Positions 14,236 to 22,326 of a stretch of 27,366 nt of DNA are shown here, in pieces. The stretch is taken from assembly GCA_016202795.1 (NCBI GenBank), contig JACQNY010000046.1, positions 1 through 27,366 of the forward strand, read 5' to 3'. Below the pieces are notes generated by a model. That model had not been told where the DNA came from, made no database searches, and was given only the letters and a program-made list of their open reading frames with translations. Position numbers and translations under genes: made by a program. The number at the start of each line of letters is the position of its first letter. Positions within the stretch are counted from its first letter, which is position 1. Origin of the DNA: Candidatus Aenigmatarchaeota archaeon (lineage in GTDB: Archaea; Aenigmatarchaeota; Aenigmatarchaeia; JACPZZ01).

Positions 14236-16875
14236 ATGCTATCCGCCAGGGATGAGAAGAAATGGCAGAATATATGGCAGAAAAAAGGAATATTTGAGCC
14301 TGCTGTAAATTTTGGCGGGAAGAAATTCTTTTTTACAGTTCCTTACCCTTACACAAGCGGAACGCTGCATGTTGGGCATGGCCGCACATATACATTGGGC
14401 GATATTACGGCCCGTTTCATGCGGATGCAGGGCTTCAACGTCCTGTGGCCACTGGGTTTCCACATAACCGGTACGCCGATACTTGCGGTTTCAAAGCGCA
14501 TAGAAAACGGGGAGAAAAACATTATCAAAGACCATGAGGAGTACGTGTCGCTTCATGATCCGAAACGCGCAAAAGAAATTGTGGCCGGATTTAAAGATCC
14601 GAACAATGTCGCGAAATACTATTCTTCGGTGATAAGCAAGGACATGAACGAGTTAGGATGCTCTATAGACTGGCGCCGGGATTTTACCACCGGCGACAAA
14701 ATATACAACCAGTTCATAAAGTGGCAATATTCCCATCTCAACAAACTTGGTTATTTGAAAAAAGGTGAGCACGCGGTTTTTTATTGTCCTGCAGACGCGA
14801 ATCCTGTTACGACGGACGATGTCAAGGGCGGCGACGAAATATCGATGACAATAGAAAAGTTTTTCCTTATCAAGGAAAAAATGGACGACGGTTTTATTAT
14901 CGCTGCCACATTACGGCCGGATACGCTTTTTGGAATAACGAACGTGTGGATCAACAGAGAAGCGGATTATGTTAAGGCCAAAGTAAACGGCGAAATATGG
15001 TACATTTCCGAGAAAGCCGCCGAAAAGTTAAGAAACCAGAACATGAACGTTGACGTAATTAAAAAAATTAAGGGCGATGAACTGCTCGGGAAGGATGTCG
15101 TTATCCCGTTATCTGGGAAAAAAGTAAAGATATTACCAGCACCGTTTGTAAACGACGACGTTGCTACAGGTATTGTTAATTCTGTTCCGGCGCACGCGCC
15201 ATACGATTACATAGCGCTGAAAATGCTTGTCGAAGCAAAAATGATAAAACCGGTTTCGGTGATAACAACCGAAGGAAAAGAGTCGCTAGCTGTTTCTGTT
15301 TCGGAGGAAATGGGAATCAAATCGCTGAACGAAGTTGATAAACTCGATAAAGCTACCAAGACTGTTTACGCCGCGGAGTTTTACAAAGGCGTTACCAACA
15401 AGACCAACGGGAGGTTTGCGGGATTAAAAATAAACGACGCAAAGCAAAAAATATTCGACGAAGTCTATAACCAGGGTTTTGGGTCAACGATGTATGAGAG
15501 CGCGAGCACAAACGTAAATAGAAAGCCTGTTTCTATAACGTGCAGATGCGGTTCGGCTGTCGTTGTCAAGGTAATAAAAGACCAGTGGTTTTTGGATTAC
15601 TCAGACGCGAACTGGAAAAAAATTACCAGAAAGCTCTTATCTCAGATGGAAATACTGCCTGCAATGTACCGGAGGCAGTTTGAGGAATCTGTTTCGTGGC
15701 TGCACGAATGGGCCTGCGCGCGCCGTCGCGGTCTAGGAACGCGATTACCATATGACGAGAAATGGGTAATTGAATCTCTGTCAGATTCTACAATTTACAT
15801 GGCTTTTTACACGATTGTCGACGAATTAAAAAAGAATAAAATTTCTGCGGATAAACTAACCGAGGACTTTTTTGATTACGTTTTGTTAGGCAAAGGCGAA
15901 GCTTCTAAAATAAAAGGCATTGACAAAAAAATCGTAGACGCGGTGCGCAAGGAATTTTCATACTGGTATCCTTTAGACGAAAGACGAACTGCACCAGCCC
16001 ACATTCCAAACCATTTGACGTTTTTCCTGTTCCATCACGCTGCGATTTTCCCGGAAAGCATGTGGCCTAAAAGGGTTTCGATTAACGAACTATTGATCGC
16101 AGAAGGCAGGAAAATGAGCAAGTCTTTGGGTAATGTGATCCCGCTTGCTTCCGCTATAAGAAAGCACGGAGCGGATACGATACGTCTTTACCTCGCGTAC
16201 TCGGCGGACGCGCCTTCGACACTGGACTGGCGGGAGAACGAGGTTGAGACTGTAAAAAACAGGCTGGAAAGATTTTACGAGATCGTAAAAAAACCTGCCA
16301 AGCCTCTTGTAGGATCGTTGACAGGCGAATGGTTTGTCAACGAATTTTACCAGAACCTGCAAACTTCTGAGAAGATGCTGAAGAATTACGGTTTCCGCGC
16401 CTATATACAAAAGATGTTCTTCGACAATTTGAGAAACGCCGAAAATTTAATCAGCCGTACCAATGATTACGGCGCGATTCAGGCTGTCGCAAAAGACTGG
16501 ATACTCGCGCTATCGCCGGTGATACCCCATGTGTGCGAGGACTTGTGGAAGTTTTTTGGCAACGGACTGGTTTCAACGCAAACTTGGCCTTCGGCAAGAG
16601 GTTCGGACAGACGTTACACGGAACTAAATTTCATGTTTTCCACTATGCTGAAAGACCTTAGCCAGCTGCTAAGGATTGCGGGCGAAAAAAAGAAAGCTTT
16701 TGTTTATGCAAAAACTGTAGAAGAAAAAAATTATATCAACGAGTCTGTAGCTTACATAAAAAATGCGCTCGGTTTTGAAAAAATAACTGTTTACGGGCCC
16801 GACGACAAGATTTACGACCCGTCGCAGAAGGCCATGAAATCGAAGCCGGGAAAACCCGGCCTTTATCTGGAATAG
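14236..16875 (+). CDS. leuS: Leucyl-tRNA synthetase (archaeal type)
   Basis: Class I synthetase charging tRNA-Leu, with CP1 editing. In the 879-residue protein, FTVPYPYTSGTLHVGHGRTY holds the HIGH equivalent HVGH (45-48). TLRPDTLFGITNVWIN and VNSVPAHAPYDYIAL are editing-domain landmarks, the first being the Thr-rich region and the second including the conserved Asp. WLHEWACARRRGLGTRLPYD and SLSDSTIYMAFYTI are typical of archaeal and eukaryal LeuRS, and KMSKS is at 626-630. The protein is shorter than common archaeal LeuRS (over 900), mainly at the C terminus. A small GC hairpin (16845-16860, loop AAAA) lies in the last codons. It is flanked on both sides by related inverted-repeat elements. 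Confidence 0.97.
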   Translation: MLSARDEKKWQNIWQKKGIFEPAVNFGGKKFFFTVPYPYTSGTLHVGHGRTYTLGDITARFMRMQGFNVLWPLGFHITGTPILAVSKRIENGEKNIIKDHEEYVSLHDPKRAKEIVAGFKDPNNVAKYYSSVISKDMNELGCSIDWRRDFTTGDKIYNQFIKWQYSHLNKLGYLKKGEHAVFYCPADANPVTTDDVKGGDEISMTIEKFFLIKEKMDDGFIIAATLRPDTLFGITNVWINREADYVKAKVNGEIWYISEKAAEKLRNQNMNVDVIKKIKGDELLGKDVVIPLSGKKVKILPAPFVNDDVATGIVNSVPAHAPYDYIALKMLVEAKMIKPVSVITTEGKESLAVSVSEEMGIKSLNEVDKLDKATKTVYAAEFYKGVTNKTNGRFAGLKINDAKQKIFDEVYNQGFGSTMYESASTNVNRKPVSITCRCGSAVVVKVIKDQWFLDYSDANWKKITRKLLSQMEILPAMYRRQFEESVSWLHEWACARRRGLGTRLPYDEKWVIESLSDSTIYMAFYTIVDELKKNKISADKLTEDFFDYVLLGKGEASKIKGIDKKIVDAVRKEFSYWYPLDERRTAPAHIPNHLTFFLFHHAAIFPESMWPKRVSINELLIAEGRKMSKSLGNVIPLASAIRKHGADTIRLYLAYSADAPSTLDWRENEVETVKNRLERFYEIVKKPAKPLVGSLTGEWFVNEFYQNLQTSEKMLKNYGFRAYIQKMFFDNLRNAENLISRTNDYGAIQAVAKDWILALSPVIPHVCEDLWKFFGNGLVSTQTWPSARGSDRRYTELNFMFSTMLKDLSQLLRIAGEKKKAFVYAKTVEEKNYINESVAYIKNALGFEKITVYGPDDKIYDPSQKAMKSKPGKPGLYLE

Positions 16876-16901
16876 ACTGAACCGTGCCGGAAAGCTAGAA
16901 G

Positions 16902-16965
16902 CATATCGAGGAAACTGGAAACATACCGATACAGTATACAGTATGCTTCAGTTTATGTCGATATG
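16902..16965. repeat. Nested inverted-repeat element downstream of leuS
   Basis: Outer arms CATATCGA (16902-16909) and TCGATATG (16958-16965); then AAACT/AGTTT (16912-16916, 16950-16954); then GAAACATAC/GTATGCTTC with one A-C mismatch (16918-16926, 16941-16949); and inside ATAC-A-GTAT (16929-16937). A second left-arm copy, CTAGAAGCATATCG (16895-16908), overlaps its 5' side and matches 94-107. It lies between the leuS stop and the FKBP promoter. Confidence 0.7.
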
Positions 16966-16982
16966 GTCCTAATTACCTCAAG

Positions 16983-16990
16983 GATATAAA
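16983..16990 (+). promoter_or_regulatory. TATA box of the FKBP gene
   Basis: GATATAAA centred about 35 nt before ATG 17022, giving a leader of roughly ten bases. Confidence 0.45.
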
Positions 16991-17021
16991 CCCTACTACT
17001 GAATAAAAAGAAGCGATTCGC

Positions 17022-17705
17022 ATGCGGAACGGAGATTTTATAAAAATCAATTACGTTGGACGGATAAAGGAGACGAACGAGGTTTTTGATTTAACAGACG
17101 AGTCCGTGGCGAAAAAGGAGAAAATTGAACTTCAAAACATCATTTACGGTCCGGTTACGGTTATAGCCGGCGAGAAGATGATATTACCTGCGCTGGAAGA
17201 GGAAATAGTAGCGATGAAGGCGGGCGAGACTAAAAAAATTGATCTTGATTCGGCTAAAGCGTTTGGCCCGCGCGATTCAAGGCTGATAAAAGTTTTCAGC
17301 GAAGCTGAATTCATAAAGAATGACATGAACCCAGCTCCAGGATTGACGGTGAACGTCAACGGGCTTCGCGGCAAAGTTTTGTCGTCTTCCGGCGGGCGAG
17401 TGCAAGTTGATTTTAATCATCCGCTGGCTGGGAAAAATTTAGTTTACGACATGACCTGCCTTGGTGTTGTTGAAAACGACGATGACAAGGTCAAATCGCT
17501 TATGCAATATTACACCGGCATTAAGGGCGATGAACTAACGGTCTCCATAAAAGATTCTCAGGTGACAGTCGTAATGCCTCCGAAAAATACTGTCCCCTCT
17601 GAAGCGAAAGAGCGCGTCGTGAAGGAAATAACCAAGTGGGTCAAATCGGACAGCGTGAAATTTGAAGAAACCTACAAAAAAGACTCCAAAAAAGAACAGA
17701 AGTGA
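17022..17705 (+). CDS. FKBP-type peptidyl-prolyl cis-trans isomerase, SlyD-like with insert-in-flap domain
   Basis: A prolyl isomerase and chaperone for nascent or unfolded proteins. The FKBP half opens with GDFIKINYVGRI and has YGPVTVIAGEKMILPALEEEI and MKAGETKKIDL. The insert-in-flap domain carries AFGPRDSRLIKVFSEAEF, and the flap returns with GGRVQVDFNHPLAGKNLVYDM. A further ~80 residues (from about 150) form the C-terminal domain found in long archaeal FKBPs, ending in a lysine-rich tail. No signal peptide is seen, so it is cytoplasmic. It lies upstream of ftsZ after a 76-base gap that contains a separate TATA-like sequence. Confidence 0.93.
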   Translation: MRNGDFIKINYVGRIKETNEVFDLTDESVAKKEKIELQNIIYGPVTVIAGEKMILPALEEEIVAMKAGETKKIDLDSAKAFGPRDSRLIKVFSEAEFIKNDMNPAPGLTVNVNGLRGKVLSSSGGRVQVDFNHPLAGKNLVYDMTCLGVVENDDDKVKSLMQYYTGIKGDELTVSIKDSQVTVVMPPKNTVPSEAKERVVKEITKWVKSDSVKFEETYKKDSKKEQK

Positions 17706-17781
17706 AATTCTTATAAATTCGCGGATTCTGACAAAATACGCTTAAATATCTTCGGCGACGAGTATTCTTTAGTGATGTTCT

Positions 17782-18873
17782 GTGGCGCTGCCTTTGTCTG
17801 ATTCAACCCCGAGAAGCACAAAATCCAAAGACGTGGACGAGGAGTTAAGAAGAATTATAGAATCGCGAAAATCCGACATCAAAGTGGTCGGCGTCGGCGG
17901 GGCGGGCGGGAATACTATTTCAAGAATAATGCAAATAGGCATAACAGGCTGCGAAACTGTTGCGATTAACACGGACGCGCAAGATTTGTTGTACACGGAC
18001 GCCGACGCTAAAGTTTTGATAGGTAAAGAAGTCAGCCAAGGCCTCGGAGCAGGAGCAAACCCGAAAGTGGGCGCAGAATCCGCGAAAGAAAATAAAGACG
18101 ACGTTAAAAAAGTTCTTGACGGCGCGGACATGGTTTTCATAACCTGCGGCCTCGGAGGAGGCACAGGCACAGGTGCTAGCCCTGTTGTTGCGGATGTTGC
18201 CAAAAAGATAGGAGCTTTAACAGTTGCGATTGTAACGCTTCCGTTTACAATGGAAGGCGAGCACAGGATGAACAACGCGAAAGAAGGTCTGGAAAACCTG
18301 GAGGCTGTTGTTGATACGTTAATCGTTATTCCGAACGACAAGCTTCTGGAAATTGTTCCTGATGTTTCCATAACGACTGCGTTTAAAGTCGCGGATGAGA
18401 TTTTGGTTAACGCTGTGAAAGGGATCGCTGAATTAGTCACACGACCAGGCCTTGTTAATTTGGATTTTGCCGACATACGCGCTGTCATGTCCTCTGGAGG
18501 GTTAGCAATGATCGGGATGGGCGAATCCGATTCCGAAAATCGCGCTATCGAGGCTGTTGAAAAATCATTAACGAATCCTTTGTTGAATGTCGATATTACC
18601 TGCGCGACAGGCGCGCTCGTGAGCGTCGCGGGCGGCTCGGATATGACTATACGCGAATGCCAGGAGATCGTTGAAGCTGTGTCGTCACGATTAAATCCAG
18701 GGGCTAAAATTATCTGGGGCGCGCAGGTTGTCAAGGAAATGGGCGATGTTGTTCGGGCTTTGTTAGTTATTACCGGTGTCAAAAGCCCGCAAATTTACGG
18801 CCCGAACAGGAAATTTGTTGCGGAGAACCGTAAAGAGATTGAACAGATTCTAGGGATAGAGTTTGTGAGTTAA
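17782..18873 (+). CDS. ftsZ: Cell-division GTPase FtsZ
   Basis: Tubulin-like GTPase forming the division ring. Of 363 residues, the nucleotide-binding part has IKVVGVGGAGGNTISRI (33-49), AINTDAQDL (61-69) and the tubulin signature GGGTGTG (125-131). LVNLDFADIRAVM near residue 225 is the T7 loop that completes the neighbour's GTPase site. The last residues show no clear conserved C-terminal peptide. The start is GTG 17782: GTGATG at 17772-17777 is a suitable ribosome-binding site, and the nearby ATG 17774 is out of frame with an early stop. CTTAAATA at 17741-17748 is a plausible TATA box. It heads the common archaeal order ftsZ-secE-spt5-rpl11. Confidence 0.97.
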   Translation: MALPLSDSTPRSTKSKDVDEELRRIIESRKSDIKVVGVGGAGGNTISRIMQIGITGCETVAINTDAQDLLYTDADAKVLIGKEVSQGLGAGANPKVGAESAKENKDDVKKVLDGADMVFITCGLGGGTGTGASPVVADVAKKIGALTVAIVTLPFTMEGEHRMNNAKEGLENLEAVVDTLIVIPNDKLLEIVPDVSITTAFKVADEILVNAVKGIAELVTRPGLVNLDFADIRAVMSSGGLAMIGMGESDSENRAIEAVEKSLTNPLLNVDITCATGALVSVAGGSDMTIRECQEIVEAVSSRLNPGAKIIWGAQVVKEMGDVVRALLVITGVKSPQIYGPNRKFVAENRKEIEQILGIEFVS

Positions 18874-18898
18874 AAGTCCTTATAAACCCTTAGATGCC

Positions 18899-18906
18899 TT
18901 TAAATA
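18899..18906 (+). promoter_or_regulatory. TATA box of the secE-spt5-rpl11 operon
   Basis: TTTAAATA about 44 nt before the secE ATG, with GGTGAT (18938-18943) as ribosome-binding site three bases before the start. Leader about 18 nt. Confidence 0.5.
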
Positions 18907-18946
18907 CACTGCGCTATAATTGATCTAAGTTTCTTATGGTGATTTT

Positions 18947-19120
18947 ATGGGTTTAGGGTCGGATATTAAAAACAAGTTAAGTCAATATCTCAGGGTAATA
19001 AGCGTAAGCAAGAAACCTGACCGTGAGGAATTCTGGTCCTCGGTGAAAATCTGCGGCGCGGGAATACTGATAATCGGGGCTGTGGGTTTCGTGATATATG
19101 TTTTGTTTAGGTTGTTATGA
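18947..19120 (+). CDS. secE: Protein translocase subunit SecE (Sec61 gamma)
   Basis: A 57-residue protein: an N-terminal amphipathic helix (KNKLSQYLRVISVSKKPDRE), the EEFW segment, and one membrane span (GAGILIIGAVGFVIYVLF). This is the Sec61-gamma plan: an in-plane cytosolic helix plus one transmembrane helix that clamps SecY. Its position directly before spt5 is standard for archaea. GGTGAT precedes the start by three bases. The stop overlaps the spt5 start as ATGA, so translation is probably coupled. Confidence 0.92.
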   Translation: MGLGSDIKNKLSQYLRVISVSKKPDREEFWSSVKICGAGILIIGAVGFVIYVLFRLL

Positions 19121-19701
19121 TGACGGAAGAAATTAAAAACGTCGAAAAGACTGAAACGGAAAAATTCATCGAGTCGGCGGACCAGCCTACGGAAATTGTT
19201 GAGCAAAAACCTGTTGTAGTCGCACCTCAAGTCTCCGAGGAAATTACAAGTAGCGTGTTCACTGTTAAAACCACGCTGGGCAGGGAAAATGTCGTCATGG
19301 ATTTTCTTTCATCGCGCATACAGGCCCACTCAATTCCCATCAAGGCGATCATGCACCCACCGGAATTAAAGGGTTATATTTTCGTAGAGGGCAAAATCGA
19401 AGACGTCCAGCAATCCATACAGGGAATACCGCACATACGTGGTCTTATAAACAAGCCTGTCGAATTAAACAAATTACAGCAGTTCCTTGTTGCGAAGGTC
19501 GTTAACATAGACTTGAACATCGGCGATATTGTTGAGATCCTAACGAGCCCGTTCAAAGGCGACAAGGCCCGCGTCGCGCGTGTTGATAAAACTAAAAATG
19601 AAGTTACGTTAGAGCTTTTGGAGGCTGGAGTTCCGATTCCGGTAAAAGTTAACATGGAGTTTGTGAAGGTGCTGGAAAAAGTCGGCGAGAGGAAGGAATA
19701 A
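19117..19701 (+). CDS. spt5: Transcription elongation factor Spt5 (NusG family)
   Basis: Binds the RNA polymerase clamp with Spt4 and raises processivity. The 194-residue protein starts with a charged, probably disordered tail of about 45 residues, longer than in most archaeal Spt5. The NGN domain runs from SSVFTVKTTLGRENVVM to about GLINKPVEL, and includes LKGYIFVEG, typical of the polymerase-binding face. A KOW domain follows with LNIGDIVEILTSPFKGDKARV. The start overlaps the secE stop; a second ATG follows immediately at 19120. The next gene is rpl11, two bases after its stop. Confidence 0.95.
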   Translation: MMTEEIKNVEKTETEKFIESADQPTEIVEQKPVVVAPQVSEEITSSVFTVKTTLGRENVVMDFLSSRIQAHSIPIKAIMHPPELKGYIFVEGKIEDVQQSIQGIPHIRGLINKPVELNKLQQFLVAKVVNIDLNIGDIVEILTSPFKGDKARVARVDKTKNEVTLELLEAGVPIPVKVNMEFVKVLEKVGERKE

Positions 19702-19703
19702 TT

Positions 19704-20186
19704 ATGCCAAAAATTGAGAAGATGGAATTTATAACAGAAGGCGGTAAAGCGGCTCCGACGCCGGCGTTGGCGCAAAAACTAGGCCCGATGAAAATAAATA
19801 TAGGAGCTGTGATGGCAAAAGTCAACGAAAAAACGAAACCGTTCAGCGGCATGCAGGTGCCCGTGAAACTTGAGATCAATGTTGATACAAAGGGCTTCGA
19901 AGTGTTTGTCGGAACGCCGCCGATCTCCGCTATGATCAAGAAAGAGTTAAAACTTGAAAAGGGCGCGAAAGGCGAAGCCACGGTTAAAGGCAAAGAGATT
20001 GTGGGAAATTTGTCAATAGACAAGATTGTGGAAATAACAAAAGGCAAAGGTTTTCGTGACATCAAGAACGGAGCGAAACAGGTTATAGGAACATGCAAAA
20101 GTATGGGCGTCACTGTTGAAGGCGACGACCCCAGAAAAGCTATTAAGCGCATAGATGAAGGCGAGTTTGACGCGAAGTTCAAATAA
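19704..20186 (+). CDS. rpl11: Large-subunit ribosomal protein uL11
   Basis: Binds 23S rRNA at the GTPase-associated centre with the stalk. In its 160 residues, GGKAAPTPALAQKLGPMKINIG is the conserved proline-rich N-terminal region. PVKLEINVDTKGFEVFVGTPPISAMIKKEL follows, and the C-terminal rRNA-binding domain ends with GTCKSMGVTVEGDDPRKA. The start has a purine-rich ribosome-binding site in the end of spt5. uL1 is separated from it by a small membrane-protein gene with its own promoter, whereas in many archaea the two are nearly adjacent. Confidence 0.97.
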   Translation: MPKIEKMEFITEGGKAAPTPALAQKLGPMKINIGAVMAKVNEKTKPFSGMQVPVKLEINVDTKGFEVFVGTPPISAMIKKELKLEKGAKGEATVKGKEIVGNLSIDKIVEITKGKGFRDIKNGAKQVIGTCKSMGVTVEGDDPRKAIKRIDEGEFDAKFK

Positions 20187-20232
20187 ATAACTAATTTTCC
20201 GTAAAAAGTTCAAATCAAAACAATAATGATAC

Positions 20233-20240
20233 GGTTAAAT
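20233..20240 (+). promoter_or_regulatory. TATA box of the small membrane-protein gene
   Basis: GGTTAAAT centred 27 nt before ATG 20264. It supports that ATG over the GTG at 20252. Confidence 0.45.
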
Positions 20241-20263
20241 CTCTTGGGCGCGTGTTAAACAAA

Positions 20264-20683
20264 ATGGGCTTATGGGATAAATTGTTCTGGGCGTGGTTTG
20301 CGCTTGGCGGCTTGGGTGTTGCGTATACGATTTACATCAACCCTTCTGTTAGCGTCACTACAGGTCTGTTAGTCGGGATTGCAGTCGTGGCTACAGGTCT
20401 TGTCAAGTTAACGGACGAGGTCGCATTCAAGGAATTGAAGGAGGTTAATTTAAAAATTGTTGATGCTTTGCATTGGCTGAAAGAAGGCATGAACAAGATA
20501 GGCATGTCGAACGGCAGGATCGAGGATGACGACCAGCATGCCATACTCACGAAAAAAATACTTGAGCTCGAAACCAGGATGAACCGCGTTTCCAAAGCGT
20601 TAACGGCGGAAATCGTCGATATAAAATCAAAACGATCGGATCCTGATTTTGTTGAAATAAAGGACGACCAGAAGCAGGAATAA
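20264..20683 (+). CDS. Small membrane protein with C-terminal helical region, unknown function
   Basis: I do not recognise this 139-residue protein. Two hydrophobic segments lie near the N terminus (LFWAWFALGGLGVAYTIYI and TTGLLVGIAVVATGLVKL), joined by a short loop, so a hairpin anchor is likely. The remaining ~85 residues are charged and helical (ELKEVNLKIVDALHWLKEGM, ILELETRMNRVSKAL), consistent with a cytosolic coiled coil, and end in an acidic tail. It lies between rpl11 and rpl1 but has its own TATA box, so it need not be ribosomal. ATG 20264 is chosen because the TATA box is 27 nt upstream; GTG 20252 is in frame. Confidence 0.7.
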   Translation: MGLWDKLFWAWFALGGLGVAYTIYINPSVSVTTGLLVGIAVVATGLVKLTDEVAFKELKEVNLKIVDALHWLKEGMNKIGMSNGRIEDDDQHAILTKKILELETRMNRVSKALTAEIVDIKSKRSDPDFVEIKDDQKQE

Positions 20684-20686
20684 AGG

Positions 20687-20694
20687 TATTTAAA
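20687..20694 (+). promoter_or_regulatory. TATA box upstream of rpl1
   Basis: TATTTAAA, predicting initiation near 20717 and a leader of about 120 nt, unusually long for this window, that contains the hairpin at 20732-20784. A weaker AT-rich site near 20802-20810 would exclude the ribosome-binding site. Confidence 0.45.
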
Positions 20695-20731
20695 CGTAAC
20701 TCCTTAAATTAGTGTTCGGAAAGAAGCGACT

Positions 20732-20784
20732 GACACATGCGGCAAACTGACTCATACCGTGTATGAGTCTAGTTTCGATGTGTC
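20732..20784 (+). repeat. Nested hairpin in the rpl1 leader
   Basis: Arms in order: GACACAT/ATGTGTC (20732-20738, 20778-20784), AAACT/AGTTT (20744-20748, 20771-20775), GACTCATAC/GTATGAGTC (20749-20757, 20761-20769), loop CGT. The plan and the right-arm text AGTTTCGATG-T-GTCT parallel the element at 14121 (AGTTTTCGATG-C-GTCT). It could be a mobile-repeat copy, an L1-responsive control structure, or both. Confidence 0.65.
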
Positions 20785-20835
20785 TAGCTAGTAACCCATT
20801 AACTGTTTTACTACCGCTTTGGCGGGAGGGTTGAG

Positions 20836-21480
20836 ATGCTTGACAAAAATACGGTCTTTGAGGCTTTGAAAAAGGCTAGAGAATCCGCGAAAGGAAGGAA
20901 ATTCACGCAATCCTGGGATTTGTCCGTTTCGTTGAAAGAAATGGACATGAAAAAAGCGGAGAGCAAGATTTCCGAGGACTTTGCTCTTCCAAACGGGCCT
21001 GGAAAAGATTTAACAGTGACTGTAATTTCTGATACGATAACGGCCAAGGTTACTGGTGTTGCGGATTCTGTCATAACAAAGGACCAGCTTGCTACTATAG
21101 GACAAAACAAAAAAGGCCTGAAAAAGATTGCCACTGATACCGATTTCTTTCTTTCCGAGATCTCGTTGATGTCGGTTGTAGGCAAGCAGATGGGTTCCGT
21201 GCTCGCGCCGCGAGGCAAGATGCCAAAACCGATTCCTCCGAACGTTGATGCGAAAACCATCATTGAAAAAACGAAGAAGTCTGTTAGGATAAAGTTAAAG
21301 GATTCTCCTGTCGTTAACGTGATCATAGGAAATGAAAAAATGGAAGACGCGAAAGTTGTCGAAAATCTGGAATCTGTCATAGAATTCCTTGAGCGCAAAC
21401 TGCCGAAAGGCCGGGACAATTTAAAAAACGTCACGATAAAACTGACGATGGGCAAGCCGGAAAAAATAAGGGTGCAGTAA
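20836..21480 (+). CDS. rpl1: Large-subunit ribosomal protein uL1
   Basis: Forms the L1 stalk that handles deacylated tRNA at the exit site; in many archaea it also represses its own mRNA. The 214 residues match archaeal uL1: KFTQSWDLSVSLKEMDMKK at the start, LPNGPGKDLTVTVI, MGSVLAPRGKMPKPIPPN (the conserved rRNA-binding signature), and KNVTIKLTMGKPEKIRV at the end. GGGAGGG lies just before the ATG. The stop is immediately followed by the uL10 ATG with no gap. A structured leader precedes the gene. Confidence 0.97.
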   Translation: MLDKNTVFEALKKARESAKGRKFTQSWDLSVSLKEMDMKKAESKISEDFALPNGPGKDLTVTVISDTITAKVTGVADSVITKDQLATIGQNKKGLKKIATDTDFFLSEISLMSVVGKQMGSVLAPRGKMPKPIPPNVDAKTIIEKTKKSVRIKLKDSPVVNVIIGNEKMEDAKVVENLESVIEFLERKLPKGRDNLKNVTIKLTMGKPEKIRVQ

Positions 21481-22317
21481 ATGGTTAACGAACAAAAATC
21501 ACAGGTTGTAGATGAAATTAAAAAACTGGTGGATTCCTACAGTGTTGTAGGCGTGTTAAACATGCACAAGATGCCAGCGAAGCAGCTTTTTGACATACGC
21601 AATGCGCTGATAGGCGAGGCGAAAATAAGGATGGCGAAATCTTCGCTGATAAAGCGCGCTTTTGAGGGCTCGGATAAAAAAGGCCTCAAAGAGATGGAGA
21701 AAAATTTAACCGGTGAGGTTGCCCTCATATTCACAAATTCAAACCCGTTCAAACTGTACAATTTTTTAGAGAATAACAAGCAGCCTGCTGCCGCGAAGCC
21801 GGGCGACGTGACGCCTATCGATATCGTCATACCTGCCGGACCGACGCAATTTGCGGCAGGCCCGGTAATAAGCGAATTCCAGAAAGCTAAAGTCAGAACA
21901 ATTGTTGAGAACGGGAAAATTTCTGTTAAGGAAGACACAACAATTGCGAAAGCGGGCGCGCAGCTTTCGAAAGAGTTAACAGAATTTATAATGAAATTCG
22001 GGATTGAGCCGATGAAAATCGGGCTTGATCTGGTCTCAATGCTCGATAACGGGATTGTGTTTGGAAAGGATGTGATGGGCGTTCCCGTCGAAGAATATTT
22101 AAACGGCATGATCGCGGGTTATCACAAGGCTTTAAATTTATCTGTGAACATCGGTTACGTTAACAAAGAATCCGTAAAGATAATGATCGCGAACGCGCTG
22201 CGTAATGCGAAATACATAGCAATCGAGCACAACGTCTATGAAAAAGAGGTTATTGGTGACCTGTTGGCAAAGCACAAACACATCGCCGAAAACATGAAGC
22301 AAAAGTTAAATGTTTAA
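21481..22317 (+). CDS. rpl10: Large-subunit ribosomal protein uL10 (P0), lacking the acidic tail
   Basis: Base of the ribosomal stalk: binds 23S rRNA and carries P1 dimers that recruit elongation factors. The rRNA-binding part is clear (VGVLNMHKMPAKQLFDIRNALIG, KMAKSSLIKRAF-like, LTGEVALIFTN). The archaeal/eukaryal domain II follows (PAGPTQFAAGPVISEFQKA to IVFGKDVMGVP). After this come only about 80 residues with one or two helices that could hold P1. The chain ends at KHIAENMKQKLNV with no acidic hinge and no GLxALFG-type tail. At 278 residues it is well below the ~330 usual in archaea. No frameshift is apparent: the next gene starts ten bases later with an unrelated sequence. Confidence 0.94.
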   Translation: MVNEQKSQVVDEIKKLVDSYSVVGVLNMHKMPAKQLFDIRNALIGEAKIRMAKSSLIKRAFEGSDKKGLKEMEKNLTGEVALIFTNSNPFKLYNFLENNKQPAAAKPGDVTPIDIVIPAGPTQFAAGPVISEFQKAKVRTIVENGKISVKEDTTIAKAGAQLSKELTEFIMKFGIEPMKIGLDLVSMLDNGIVFGKDVMGVPVEEYLNGMIAGYHKALNLSVNIGYVNKESVKIMIANALRNAKYIAIEHNVYEKEVIGDLLAKHKHIAENMKQKLNV

Positions 22318-22326
22318 CGTGATAAA

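Noticed and set aside
17769..18782. A 337-codon open frame on the minus strand opposite ftsZ
   Set aside because: The plus strand encodes unmistakable FtsZ with all motifs; the reverse frame is Ser/Thr/Pro/Ala-rich with no recognisable domain, as expected of an antisense shadow.
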